Assembly: GCA_963780165.1 (NCBI GenBank)
Contig: CAWABB010000007.1
Span: forward strand, 310,001-374,000
Reading direction: 5' to 3'
DNA from: CAWABB01 sp963780165
GTDB taxonomy: Bacteria; Bacteroidota; Ignavibacteria; UBA10030; UBA6906
Length of the DNA stretch: 64,000 nucleotides
In this document: one piece after another, positions 1-8,677 of the stretch
How positions within the stretch are numbered: position 1 is the first letter of the stretch
Layout: each line of letters begins with the position of its first letter
Notes under the pieces: generated by a model
Seen by the model: only the letters and a program-made list of their open reading frames with translations
Told to the model about the DNA's origin: nothing
Databases searched by the model: none
Program-made: the position numbers and the translations under genes

Positions 1-813
1 AGGGCTGCTGACGGGCCTGCTGAGTGACGCAAGGGCACGCACGGCCCGCTCAGGATCGCGGAGCGCGGTTCTCAGGATCTTCGCCCCCGGGTCGTCCGAT
101 GATGTAAGGGCCGCCGCCTCTGATGCTGCCGCTGACACGGCTGCCGAATGCTCTCCGACATAGAGACTTGCCGCCCGGCGGATCGGGATCTGACCCGGAC
201 GCACCGTCCCCTTGGAAAGCTGATATGTCGACTCGAGCGCAATCAGCTCCTCTTTTGTGTCCACGGGGGGACCGGCCATGAAGGACCTGACGACGTGCGC
301 GAGCGCGACGCGGTCTGCCGGGGGCAGATAGTTGTAGGAGGCCATGCCATTTCGGACTATCCCCTCCTCCAGCGTACGGTAGATCTGCGAAATCTTCGGC
401 CCGTTCGTCCATCCCGCCTGGCTGTGGAAATTCCGCGGCCTGGGATTCAGGGCGATGCCGGCAGGCCCGTCTCCCTGCCCGTTGTCCCCGTGGCAGGAAG
501 AGCAGTTGGCACGAAACAACTCCCGGCCCTTTGCCAGCAGCGAATCGGTGGGGACGCTGACCGCCATGATATCGACCGGCGGAAGCACTGCGGGCGACTG
601 CAGCGGGATGTCGGTGACGAACACGGACGAGTCGGTCATCATGACAGGGGCGACAGTGCTTGACCCGACGGCATTGAGCCGGTTGATGTAGTACACCCCA
701 AGCGCCACCAGGGCGATCAGGATGTAGAGGTACGAATAGCCGAACAGCTTGCCGGGAGACCGGCGGAGTTCGTGAAAGTCTATCTCGTCTCGATACTTTG
801 GAGTGTCGTCCAT
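1..813 (-). CDS. Membrane-anchored monoheme cytochrome c, partial at window edge
   Basis: The frame is open from ATG 813 to the window edge (271 codons, no stop), so the C-terminus is missing. Residues about 22-42 form one membrane segment. A class I cytochrome c domain follows, with heme motif CSSCH (C104, C107, H108) and a downstream GMASYNYLP stretch that probably supplies the axial Met. The protein should face the periplasm. It starts 25 bp after actF and probably belongs to the same transcript. In related loci alternative complex III is followed by genes of an aa3/caa3 oxidase, so this could be the electron carrier between the two; that is inference. The tail beyond the heme domain is Ala/Ser-rich and unrecognised. 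Confidence 0.85.
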   Translation of the reverse strand, partial: MDDTPKYRDEIDFHELRRSPGKLFGYSYLYILIALVALGVYYINRLNAVGSSTVAPVMMTDSSVFVTDIPLQSPAVLPPVDIMAVSVPTDSLLAKGRELFRANCSSCHGDNGQGDGPAGIALNPRPRNFHSQAGWTNGPKISQIYRTLEEGIVRNGMASYNYLPPADRVALAHVVRSFMAGPPVDTKEELIALESTYQLSKGTVRPGQIPIRRAASLYVGEHSAAVSAAASEAAALTSSDDPGAKILRTALRDPERAVRALASLSRPVSSP

Positions 814-838
814 TTCAATGCTATTCTCTTAGTCGAAA

Positions 839-2023
839 TCAGAGCCGGAAGTCCAATGCCCGTTGCAACTTCGGATCCCTCACCGGAACCAGATTCCAGC
901 GCTTCATCTGCCAGCTGAGCGTGACGATGACAAGCCCGACTGCCAGCACCGGGAACAGGATTTCCATCCAACCCACCGTGACCTGCGGGGAGTATGTCGG
1001 CATGATCAGCCAGTAGAGGTCGAGCACATGCGCAGCCAGAATCCAGATGGCCATGAGCTTGAGCCGCTTCGGGTCCATTTTCGAGTCCTGGGTCAGCAGG
1101 GCGAAGTACGGGACTGCAAAATGGACGAGGATCAGAAGGACGGACACGTACTCCCATCCGTTCTGCCAGCGGGACATGAACCAGACCGTTTCCTCCGGGA
1201 TATTCGCGTACCAGATCAGGAGAAACTGGCTGAATGCGATATAGGCCCAGAAGTTGACGAATACAAACATGAGCGCGCCGAGGCTGTAGAAATGATCGCG
1301 GCGTAGCGGAACCAGGAGCCCCTTCTCATGAAAGCTGACGGCGACGTACGTGACCGCCGCGACTGCCGCCAGCGTGGTTCCCGAAAAGTAGTAGACGCCG
1401 AAGATCGTCGAGAACCAGTGCGGCTCGAGCGACATCATCCAGTCGATGGCGAGGACCGTGATCGTGATTGCGAAGACCGGGATGAAGACAGCCGCCAGGC
1501 GGATGTTCCGGGTGGTGAACTTCGGGTCGCCGGAGCTGTCCTGGGCCCTCGAGTGACGCACGAACAGGTAGTAGAACAGGTTCCAGAGGACGAAGACCGC
1601 CACGAACCGGCCTATGAAGAACGGGACGTTGAGGTACGCCTCCTTCCCTTTCAGCAGTGTATCGGCGGCCACGGCCTCGGGATGCGTCCAGTGGAACAGA
1701 TCGTGAAGGTTTGCCAGCAACGGGAGCGCAAGGAGCGGCAGCGCCGGCATGAGGCCGGCAAGGAATTCGACAACCCTTCGGATGGGGACAGACCAGACAG
1801 CGCCCGCGATATACTCGAGCGCGACAAGGAAGATCGAGCCCCCGGCGATGCTTGTCACGAAGAGGAAGAGAATGATGTTGTTGAATGCGGCCCGCTTCGC
1901 ATCGACGAGGTACGCGCCTCCGACAACCAGGATGCCCAGGACCAGCAGAATCAGGCCTATCCTCGTTGCTCCGGCGGGGAGTTCCCTCCGCCACTGTTCG
2001 GGAATATTCACCGGGGCGCTCAT
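839..2023 (-). CDS. actF: Alternative complex III subunit ActF (NrfD-like quinol-binding membrane protein)
   Basis: A 394-residue polytopic membrane protein with about ten hydrophobic helices. By position and character it is ActF, the second NrfD-like subunit of alternative complex III (quinol:electron-acceptor oxidoreductase). Conserved-looking features are an aromatic/His-rich stretch near residues 115-125 (HDLFHWTHPEA) and IDWMMSLEPHWFSTIFGVYY in the middle. The start is ATG 2023, which overlaps the actDE stop by four bases (ATGA) and implies translational coupling. The reading frame extends upstream, but that part is antisense-like and conflicts with actDE. ActC and ActF are paralogues forming the two membrane halves of the complex. 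Confidence 0.88.
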   Translation of the reverse strand: MSAPVNIPEQWRRELPAGATRIGLILLVLGILVVGGAYLVDAKRAAFNNIILFLFVTSIAGGSIFLVALEYIAGAVWSVPIRRVVEFLAGLMPALPLLALPLLANLHDLFHWTHPEAVAADTLLKGKEAYLNVPFFIGRFVAVFVLWNLFYYLFVRHSRAQDSSGDPKFTTRNIRLAAVFIPVFAITITVLAIDWMMSLEPHWFSTIFGVYYFSGTTLAAVAAVTYVAVSFHEKGLLVPLRRDHFYSLGALMFVFVNFWAYIAFSQFLLIWYANIPEETVWFMSRWQNGWEYVSVLLILVHFAVPYFALLTQDSKMDPKRLKLMAIWILAAHVLDLYWLIMPTYSPQVTVGWMEILFPVLAVGLVIVTLSWQMKRWNLVPVRDPKLQRALDFRL

Positions 2024-3168
2024 CGCAGGTCGGCCTCCTGTGCGTTGTGCGCCCGCTGCAACACACGGATGTAGTGGATGATCGCCCACCGGTCATCGCG
2101 CGCGATCTGGGAGGCGTAGGACGGCATCACGTTCTGTCCCTCGGTGATCACATGATAGATGTTGCCGTCCGGCCATTGCCGCACCTTGTCCGAGTGCAAT
2201 GTCGGAGGGTTGGGGAACTGACCCGCCAGCCTGCTGTCTCCCCTTCCGAAGTTCCCATGGCACGGACTGCAGAACGTCAAGAACTTCTGGTGTCCGCGTG
2301 TTACGACCGCGTCGGACGCCGGGAGCGGGTTCGCCAGGTACTTTCCCGCGCTGTCCGGCTGGCCGGCATACGCGTACGGAAGGAACCCGCGCGCCACAGT
2401 CCCGGGGACCGGCGTACGCATCCCGATGCCGTCGGCGAACAGGGCGCTCGGTTTCTGGGGCTTCAGCTTCGGCTGGTTCATCATCCAATCGAAGGGCGGA
2501 AGGTACAGCACGACGTTCAGCATCAGGTAGGTTGCCCCGGCCGCCACGAGGACGACACCCAGCAACAGGCCGATGAACCGCGGCTCGAAGAGCTTCGGGG
2601 AATGCCTGTGCTCTACCGGGTCGTAGTGCACGGCCGCAACGTCGGCGGAGCCCAGGGATCCGAGGAACTCGCGGACAGCCCGCTCGTCGAACTCCGGGTC
2701 AGACGCCTGTATGGCGAGGCCGAACCGGTCTGACGACACGCGCTTCATGTACGGCGTGTCCAGCAGCGGATGCGCCGTATTGGGGAACTTGAAATAGAGC
2801 ACGATCATCGTGAGGACGGTCAGCACCGATGCCAGCAGCACGGTGATCTCGAAGGCCACGGGCACGAACGCCGGCCACGACCAGAACGGTTTCCCGCCAA
2901 TGACCAGAGGGTAATCGACGAGCGTCACCCACGTCATGAATCCGACGGCGGACAGGGCCCCGAGCAATCCGAAGATCAGGGCAAACACCCCCAGCCTGGT
3001 GGGCCGGAGCCCCATCGCCGAATCCATCCCGTGGACGGGGTACGGCGTGTTCACGTCGAATCTGGTGTACCCGGCCTCCCGCGTCGCCTTCGCGGCATGC
3101 AGAATCGCGTCCGGCGTCTCGAACAGCGCCGTGATCGCGTACAGAGGACCCTGTTGTGTGGTCGTCAT
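2020..3168 (-). CDS. actDE: ActD-ActE fusion: DUF3341 membrane protein joined to monoheme cytochrome c
   Basis: A single uninterrupted 382-residue frame. Residues 1-185 match ActD (DUF3341): a soluble N-terminus, then two membrane helices at about 58-80 and 100-125. Residues about 190-382 look like ActE: one membrane helix (200-222) and a cytochrome c domain with CSPCH (C300, C303, H304) and a likely axial Met in the QNVMPSYAS stretch. In characterised complexes ActD and ActE are separate proteins, so this is a fusion. ATG 3168 lies four bases after the actC stop. The continuous open frame and coding bias across the join argue against two genes merged by a sequencing error. Confidence 0.88.
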   Translation of the reverse strand: MTTTQQGPLYAITALFETPDAILHAAKATREAGYTRFDVNTPYPVHGMDSAMGLRPTRLGVFALIFGLLGALSAVGFMTWVTLVDYPLVIGGKPFWSWPAFVPVAFEITVLLASVLTVLTMIVLYFKFPNTAHPLLDTPYMKRVSSDRFGLAIQASDPEFDERAVREFLGSLGSADVAAVHYDPVEHRHSPKLFEPRFIGLLLGVVLVAAGATYLMLNVVLYLPPFDWMMNQPKLKPQKPSALFADGIGMRTPVPGTVARGFLPYAYAGQPDSAGKYLANPLPASDAVVTRGHQKFLTFCSPCHGNFGRGDSRLAGQFPNPPTLHSDKVRQWPDGNIYHVITEGQNVMPSYASQIARDDRWAIIHYIRVLQRAHNAQEADLR

Positions 3169-3172
3169 GATG

Positions 3173-4540
3173 TCAATGATGAGTCGGCTGGGCTCCCTCG
3201 ACCACCGCCTTGACTTCGGAGATCGATACCACGGGGAGCACCCGGACAAAGAGAAGGATGAGTGTAAAGAACAGCCCAAAGCTGCCGAGCAGGATGCCCG
3301 CGTCGTACATCGTCGGAACGTAGTGCCCCCAGCTCGACGGGAGGAAATCGCGCGATGTCGAAGTCACGACGATCACAAAACGCTCGAACCACATCCCGAC
3401 ATTGACGAGGATGCCGATCGCGAACATCGCCGGGATCGACCTCCGGACCGAGCGGACCCAGAAGAGCTGCGGAAAGATGACGTTGCAGGACACCATGATC
3501 CAGTAGGCCCAGGCGTACGGGCCCAGGGCGCGATTGATGAACACGAACGATTCGAACTGGTTGCCGCTGTACCACGCGATGAAGAACTCCATCGCGTATG
3601 CATAGCCGACCATGCTTCCTGTCACGATCATCACCTTGTTCATCTTCTCGAGATGATCCAGGGTGATGATGTGCTTCAGCTTGAACGCCTGCCGCACGAC
3701 GATCAGCACGTTCTGCACCATCGCGAAGCCCGAGAAGACGGCGCCGGCCACGAAGTAGGGCGGGAAGATCGTGGTGTGCCAGCCCGGGATCACCGAGACC
3801 GCGAAATCGAAGCTCACGATGGTATGAACGGACAGCACGAGCGGCGTCGCGAACCCGGCAAGGATGAGGTACGACCGTTCGTAGTGCTGCCAGTGACGGT
3901 TTGAGTGGCGCCATCCCAGGCTGAAGACCGAGTACGCGATCTTCTTCCAGGGATGCGTCGTGCGGTCGCGCAACGTCGCGAAATCCGGGATGAGCCCGAC
4001 GTACCAGAAGACGAACGAGACCGTGAAGTAGGTCGACACGGCGAATACGTCCCAGAGGAGCGGAGACGTGAAGTTCACCCAGAGCGAGTGCTGGTTGGGG
4101 TACGGCATCAGATACAGGGGCAACCACTGGCGTCCCGTATGCAACAGCGGGAACAGCCCCGCGCACATGACCGCGAAGATCGTCATTGCTTCCGCGAACC
4201 GTGCGATGCCGGTTCTCCACCGCTGCCTCAAGAGGAACAGGATCGCCGAGATGAGCGTGCCCGCGTGACCGATGCCGACCCAGAACACGAAGTTCACGAT
4301 GTCGAAGCCCCAGGCGACAGGCTGGTTCACGCCCCAGAGCCCGAGCCCCTCGTACAGGGTCATGGCGATACAGAAGGCTCCGACGCCGAGCATGGTGCCA
4401 GTGATCGCGAGGCCGATCCACCACGTGCGGGACGGGAAGCTGTCGATCGGTGCTGCGATGACCGCATCGATCGATGCCGCCGTGGGGCGGCCCTCGACGA
4501 CCGGCATCTCGCGTGTGTACTCCACAGTCGCCGTACTCAC
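3173..4540 (-). CDS. actC: Alternative complex III subunit ActC (NrfD/PsrC family)
   Basis: A 455-residue integral membrane protein of the NrfD/PsrC family with about ten helices. It is the quinol-oxidising membrane subunit that docks beneath ActB. Recognisable stretches include WGFDIVNFVFWVGIGHAGT and SLGWRHSNRHWQHYERSY, typical of ActC. The chosen start is GTG 4540, which shares GTGA with the actB stop; the frame runs further upstream only inside actB. The overlap implies coupled translation and near-equal expression of ActB and ActC. The C-terminus is followed at once by actDE. Confidence 0.92.
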   Translation of the reverse strand: MSTATVEYTREMPVVEGRPTAASIDAVIAAPIDSFPSRTWWIGLAITGTMLGVGAFCIAMTLYEGLGLWGVNQPVAWGFDIVNFVFWVGIGHAGTLISAILFLLRQRWRTGIARFAEAMTIFAVMCAGLFPLLHTGRQWLPLYLMPYPNQHSLWVNFTSPLLWDVFAVSTYFTVSFVFWYVGLIPDFATLRDRTTHPWKKIAYSVFSLGWRHSNRHWQHYERSYLILAGFATPLVLSVHTIVSFDFAVSVIPGWHTTIFPPYFVAGAVFSGFAMVQNVLIVVRQAFKLKHIITLDHLEKMNKVMIVTGSMVGYAYAMEFFIAWYSGNQFESFVFINRALGPYAWAYWIMVSCNVIFPQLFWVRSVRRSIPAMFAIGILVNVGMWFERFVIVVTSTSRDFLPSSWGHYVPTMYDAGILLGSFGLFFTLILLFVRVLPVVSISEVKAVVEGAQPTHH

Positions 4541-7500
4541 GAGTGGCTCTCCGGATGGGTATTGCGCAGTCGCGCGATGTAGGTCACGTTCGGCCGCGCG
4601 TTGACCCAGTCGATCACGTGGTATCCAAGCAGATGGGATCGGTGCTGCGACACCGCCGACCCGGGATCGTTCATGTCTCCGAACACGATGGCCTGTGCCG
4701 GGCATGCCTGCTGGCAGGCGGTGGTGACGTCGGTTCCCGCGATGGTCCTCCCCTGCTCGGCGGCGCGCTGCCGGGCCTCCATGATCCGCTGCACGCAGAA
4801 CGTGCACTTCTCCATGACGCCCCGGGAACGAACGGTCACGTCCGGATTGTGCAGGAGGGCGACCGACTCCTGCTCGTAGTAGCCGTCTGCCAGGTGGTCG
4901 CGCCAGTTGAAGAAGTTGAACCTGCGGACCTTGTACGGGCAGTTGTTCGAGCAGTACTTTGTCCCCACGCACCGGTTGTAGGTCATCTGGTTCAGACCGT
5001 CCGGGCTGTGCGTGGTGGCCACGACCGGGCAGACGTTCTCGCACGGAGCGTTGTCGCAGTGCTGGCACAGCATCGGCTGGTGGCTGAGCTCCGGATCCTC
5101 CGCGGACCCCGCGTAGTAGCGGTCAATCCGGATCCACTGCATCTCCCGCCCCTTCCCGACCTGCTCTTTGCCCACGACCGGAATGTTGTTCTCGACGTCG
5201 CATGCGGCGACACAGGCGTTGCATCCGACGCACTTGTTCAGGTCGATCGACATCGCCCACTTGAGGCCGTTATAGGCGACCTCCTTGCTGATGCTGAACA
5301 GTTCGTGCGTGTCGCGATGGATGAATTCGGGATCGTCGCGATATTGCTGCAGGGTCCCTTCGCGGATGATCTTCCGCTTCTTGTGCGCCTCCGCCACGAG
5401 CGAATCGTCGAGCGCGTGGTGCTCCTGCGTGGAGACCAGCTCGGTCCGCCCTTCCGCCCGGGTCAGTGTCGCGCCGGCCAGGTGCAGCGCCCCTTCGAGG
5501 GTCGTGCCTGACAGCAGGCTTCCCACTGCAACCCCGACGCCGTTTCCTATCGGGCCGGCGTTCCAGCGGCCGTACCCCAGCGCGATCGAGAGATGGTTGT
5601 CGGCCTGTCCGGGCTGGACAAACACCGGGACCCTCGTCTTCCCGTACGGAAGTGCAATCTCGACGTGGTCGCCTGACTCCACAGCGAGGGCCGATGCCGA
5701 CGCGGGCGAGATCGACGCGTAGTTGTCCCACACGATCTTCGTGATGGGATCGGGGACCTCAAGGAGCCAGCCGTTGTTCGCGAATCGTCCGTCCCCGATG
5801 TAGTAGCTCTTCTGCAGGCTGACCGTGAAGCCCTTTTCGGGCGGCAGCGTGGCGAGGCTCGCTGCGGACTCCGGCTTGAACCCCCGGGGTGCGGTAGCGG
5901 TTGCGGGAAGAACGAGGATGCCGTCATGCAGAAGCGATGGCCAGAATCTGGAGAACGCGACGGTCGATCCGGACTGACCATGGGCCGCTTCCCACCGCTT
6001 CTTCAGGTAGTCCGCGTAGATCGACTCCACGTATGCGGCGTCGGGCGCAGTCCACTGGAGGAGTACCGCCTCCTTCTGTCGGGTGTCGTACAGCGGAGCG
6101 ATCACCGGCTGCTGAAACGAGTGGACTCCCGGCTGAGGGTTGAAGTCGCCCCAGCTCTCGAGCTGGTTGTTGATGGGCAGGATGTACGTGCACAGCTGAC
6201 CGGTCTCGTCTTCCGATTCTGCCAGGCTGACCGCCATGGGAACGCTTTTCAGGGCGTCGGCGTACCCCAGCAATGCGGGGAGATGATAGACGGGGTTTGC
6301 GTCGACGTGGACGACGAGCCCTACCGTGCCGTCCTTCATCCGGGCGACGAGGGTCTTCCACTCCTCTTTCGTCGACACGGGGGGCTGTGCCCTTGCGGCG
6401 GACCAATCGTACAGCGCCGCGGGGCCGAGCAGGTCGTTGAGGTAATTCACTGCTACGTGGACGTCTTCCGGCAGCGCCGATCCGGCATGGACCAGGGCGC
6501 GCCCGCGGGAGGCGACCAGATCGTCGACGAGATGGTCGATCACCCGGGAGTCCAGACCGTGCTTCGAGGCGAAATCCTTGAGAGAGCGTCCTCGCAGGGC
6601 TGTCGCAAGCGCAGCGTCGGGCTCCACCGTGCCTCGCCCGATCGACAGCTCATGGATCAGGGACAGGACAAACTCCAGCTGGGCGTCGGGTCGGAGGCGG
6701 AGACGGTAGTCTGCGTTCGAACCGGTGAGGCTTACGCCTCCCTCGACGCAGTAGACGCGGTTGAAGGCTGCGTTGGCCATAACGTCTCTGCGCGACGCGA
6801 ACTGCCGGACCTGCTCGATCGTCCACCCTTCCGTCCCGAGGAAATCGGACTCCAGCGCGAGGATGACGTCCGCTTTGTCCCAGAGAATGGTTGGCCGGGG
6901 CCCCTGGCCGTAACACCGGGTCCAGGCGCGGTCGCGCGGACCGTCGTGGAACAGCTCGTAGGAATAGACGCGGACCGTCGGGTACTTCTGCTGGAAGTCC
7001 TCGACGACGGCGCGGGTCGTCGGGGAGCACAGGGCGCGCGTGACGAGCGCTATCTCGCGTGATGCCTCGACGCAGCTCGCCAGCTGCCCGGTGATTGCGG
7101 CGTCAGCGTCGTCCCACGCGGTGTCGCCGATCTTCCCTGACCGCGGGCCGAACATCGGGCGGCGCAGCCGCTGGGGGTCGTACAGGTTGAGGATGGATGC
7201 CTGCCCGCTTGCGCATATCTTCCCCTGGCTGATGGGATGGTCCGGATTCCCGTCGATTTTGATCGGGCGGCCCTCGCGGGTCTTCACGAGGATGCCGCAC
7301 TGCTGCGAGCACCCCGTACACGTCGAGGCGTAGAGATTCGCGACCCCGGGAACGATCTCTTCGGGCTTTCTTGTATACGGGACGATCTCCCCCTTGTCGC
7401 GGTAGTTCGTGCAGCCGGCCGCCGCAAAGGCGGCGGAAGCGCTGAGCAGCGCAAGGAAGCGCTTGCGCGACATCGTCGGAAGCTGGTCCAGGTCGAACGA

Positions 7501-7626
7501 GTCCGTCACTCCCGCCATGAACTCGTGCGCCTTCTGGTCGCGGACGGTGTCCCCGTCATACAGCTCGCGAAGGCTTCTCCAGTAGCCCGGTTCGTCGGTC
7601 CGCTGCACGTTGTCTGCGTCAGCCAT
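4537..7626 (-). CDS. actB: Alternative complex III subunit ActB (molybdopterin-oxidoreductase-like plus ferredoxin domain)
   Basis: A 1029-residue periplasmic subunit. Residues 1-55 form an extension before an internal TAT-type signal (SRKRFLALLSASAAF) ending in AAGC, as in the family of TAT-variant-translocated molybdopterin oxidoreductases. Next is a molybdopterin-oxidoreductase-like domain that keeps an N-terminal CTGCSQQC cysteine set plus a fourth Cys (KICASG). From about residue 760 comes a ferredoxin-like region with four Cys groups (CVGCNACVAACD, CQHCDNAPCENVC, CVGTKYCSNNC, CTFC...CQQACP), the iron-sulfur wire. Known ActB proteins lack a molybdenum cofactor in the first domain. Start ATG 7626 is preferred to the upstream in-frame codon at 7662 because the small TAT ORF ends inside this region. 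Confidence 0.93.
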   Translation of the reverse strand: MADADNVQRTDEPGYWRSLRELYDGDTVRDQKAHEFMAGVTDSFDLDQLPTMSRKRFLALLSASAAFAAAGCTNYRDKGEIVPYTRKPEEIVPGVANLYASTCTGCSQQCGILVKTREGRPIKIDGNPDHPISQGKICASGQASILNLYDPQRLRRPMFGPRSGKIGDTAWDDADAAITGQLASCVEASREIALVTRALCSPTTRAVVEDFQQKYPTVRVYSYELFHDGPRDRAWTRCYGQGPRPTILWDKADVILALESDFLGTEGWTIEQVRQFASRRDVMANAAFNRVYCVEGGVSLTGSNADYRLRLRPDAQLEFVLSLIHELSIGRGTVEPDAALATALRGRSLKDFASKHGLDSRVIDHLVDDLVASRGRALVHAGSALPEDVHVAVNYLNDLLGPAALYDWSAARAQPPVSTKEEWKTLVARMKDGTVGLVVHVDANPVYHLPALLGYADALKSVPMAVSLAESEDETGQLCTYILPINNQLESWGDFNPQPGVHSFQQPVIAPLYDTRQKEAVLLQWTAPDAAYVESIYADYLKKRWEAAHGQSGSTVAFSRFWPSLLHDGILVLPATATAPRGFKPESAASLATLPPEKGFTVSLQKSYYIGDGRFANNGWLLEVPDPITKIVWDNYASISPASASALAVESGDHVEIALPYGKTRVPVFVQPGQADNHLSIALGYGRWNAGPIGNGVGVAVGSLLSGTTLEGALHLAGATLTRAEGRTELVSTQEHHALDDSLVAEAHKKRKIIREGTLQQYRDDPEFIHRDTHELFSISKEVAYNGLKWAMSIDLNKCVGCNACVAACDVENNIPVVGKEQVGKGREMQWIRIDRYYAGSAEDPELSHQPMLCQHCDNAPCENVCPVVATTHSPDGLNQMTYNRCVGTKYCSNNCPYKVRRFNFFNWRDHLADGYYEQESVALLHNPDVTVRSRGVMEKCTFCVQRIMEARQRAAEQGRTIAGTDVTTACQQACPAQAIVFGDMNDPGSAVSQHRSHLLGYHVIDWVNARPNVTYIARLRNTHPESHS

Positions 7627-7828
7627 GTGTCGTGCTCTGTTCTGGTGTGCGAGGGACGGCATCGGGGTGTACCCTGACCTGGAGTCCGCTGGTCGAGCGG
7701 GCCTCGGAAGCCCGGGACGAAGACCTTCCCCAGGTGGTTCCGACGGCGGCCGCCAGGGCGCCGGCCCCGGCGAGGAGCCGTGCGAAGAATGAGCGGCGTC
7801 CGGAAGTCGTGTGATCGTGCGTGGTCAT
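7619..7828 (-). CDS. Small twin-arginine-signal protein between actA and actB
   Basis: A 69-residue ORF. Residues 10-30 read as a twin-arginine signal (SGRRSFFARLLAGAGALAAA); the rest is short, polar and Ser/Arg/Pro-rich, ending PDAVPRTPEQSTTHG. ATG 7828 is 13 bases after the actA stop, and its TGA lies inside the first codons of actB (8-bp overlap), so it could couple actA and actB translation. It is the only sense-strand ORF in that gap. The closest analogy I know is the roughly 65-residue TAT-target protein often found before formate dehydrogenase genes. I do not recognise its family, and its function is unknown. Confidence 0.6.
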   Translation of the reverse strand: MTTHDHTTSGRRSFFARLLAGAGALAAAVGTTWGRSSSRASEARSTSGLQVRVHPDAVPRTPEQSTTHG

Positions 7829-7841
7829 CTGATCCCTGCTC

Positions 7842-8414
7842 TCAGCGGTGACATGTACTGCAATGCTCGGGTCCCTTTTTGATGCCCGGGACGTCAGCCA
7901 GAAGTTCCGGAGCGCTCCGGTGGCACCGGAGGCATGCGGACATCGTGAACTCCGACACCTGGGACACGACCTCCATCGACGCCACGTTGCCGTGGCATCT
8001 GGCGCAGTCGATCCCCCGGTTCACGTGGGCGCTGTGGTTGAAGTAGGCGTAGTCGGGCACCTTATGGATCCGTTTCCACGGAAGGGCCACGCCCTCTTCA
8101 TAATACCTGGTCAGCTTGATGATCTCGGGCCGGTTCTTGCGCGCCACCGTGTGGCAGTTCATGCACGTCGCGACCGGCGGTACGGTCGCGTTCGACGAAA
8201 CCGTCACCCCCGTATGGCAGTACTTGCAGTCGATCTGCATTGTGCCGGCGTGGAGCCTGTGGGAGAACGCCACGGGCTGGATCGGCGCGTAGCCGATCCC
8301 GTCCCGTTCCGCCCGGGAGAGAAAATACGTGACGACGATGGATGCGACTGCGACGAAGGCAACGAGCGGCAGTCGGATCTTGAGGATATACTCGAGACCG
8401 GATTTCGTAATCAT
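7842..8414 (-). CDS. actA: Alternative complex III subunit ActA, pentaheme cytochrome c
   Basis: A 190-residue protein with one N-terminal membrane helix (about 13-32) and five CXXCH heme motifs: CKYCH (63-67), CMNCH (84-88), CARCH (137-141), CLRCH (161-165) and CSTCH (185-189). The last motif sits one residue from the C-terminus. Five hemes, this length and first place in the operon are diagnostic for ActA, which passes electrons from the ActB clusters towards the monoheme subunit. ATG 8414 opens the act gene cluster. The divergent bshC gene begins 263 bp away, so the operon promoter must lie in that gap, but I do not see a clear one on this strand. Confidence 0.92.
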   Translation of the reverse strand: MITKSGLEYILKIRLPLVAFVAVASIVVTYFLSRAERDGIGYAPIQPVAFSHRLHAGTMQIDCKYCHTGVTVSSNATVPPVATCMNCHTVARKNRPEIIKLTRYYEEGVALPWKRIHKVPDYAYFNHSAHVNRGIDCARCHGNVASMEVVSQVSEFTMSACLRCHRSAPELLADVPGIKKGPEHCSTCHR

Positions 8415-8613
8415 GAGCCGGGAATGTTCACTCTGCGGAAAAGTTCACATGAGCCGGCGGCGTGTGCCGGAGGTTCGTGGGGGTAGTGCCTGGCTGCAAG
8501 AACGAGTTTGTGGAGGTCACAAACGCTGATGCCACAGGGTGTTAGGAGCGACGTTGTAACCGAACCTACAAAAGAATGTAGAGGAAAGCAACGGTTTTTT
8601 TGGGAGGCGCTCG

Positions 8614-8642
8614 TTGCATCTCCTCCGTCATTCTCCTATATT
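8614..8642 (+). promoter_or_regulatory. Putative sigma70-type promoter for bshC
   Basis: TTGCAT at 8614-8619 and TATATT at 8637-8642 are separated by exactly 17 bp. The expected start near 8649 lies about 29 bp before the bshC ATG at 8678. The same TATATT box occurs in several other promoter candidates in this window. The rest of the 263-bp actA-bshC gap shows no gene. Confidence 0.5.
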
Positions 8643-8677
8643 GCTCCGCCATCACGTCATCCTCTCGTCCGAGCCGA

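Noticed and set aside
4541..5068. Longer N-terminus for ActC from 5068
   Set aside because: That part is the wrong frame of the actB ferredoxin region; GTG 4540 with the GTGA overlap is the natural start.
7627..7662. Longer N-terminus for ActB starting at 7662
   Set aside because: The extra 12 residues overlap the small TAT ORF and precede the normal start of the TAT-variant extension; ATG 7626 fits better.
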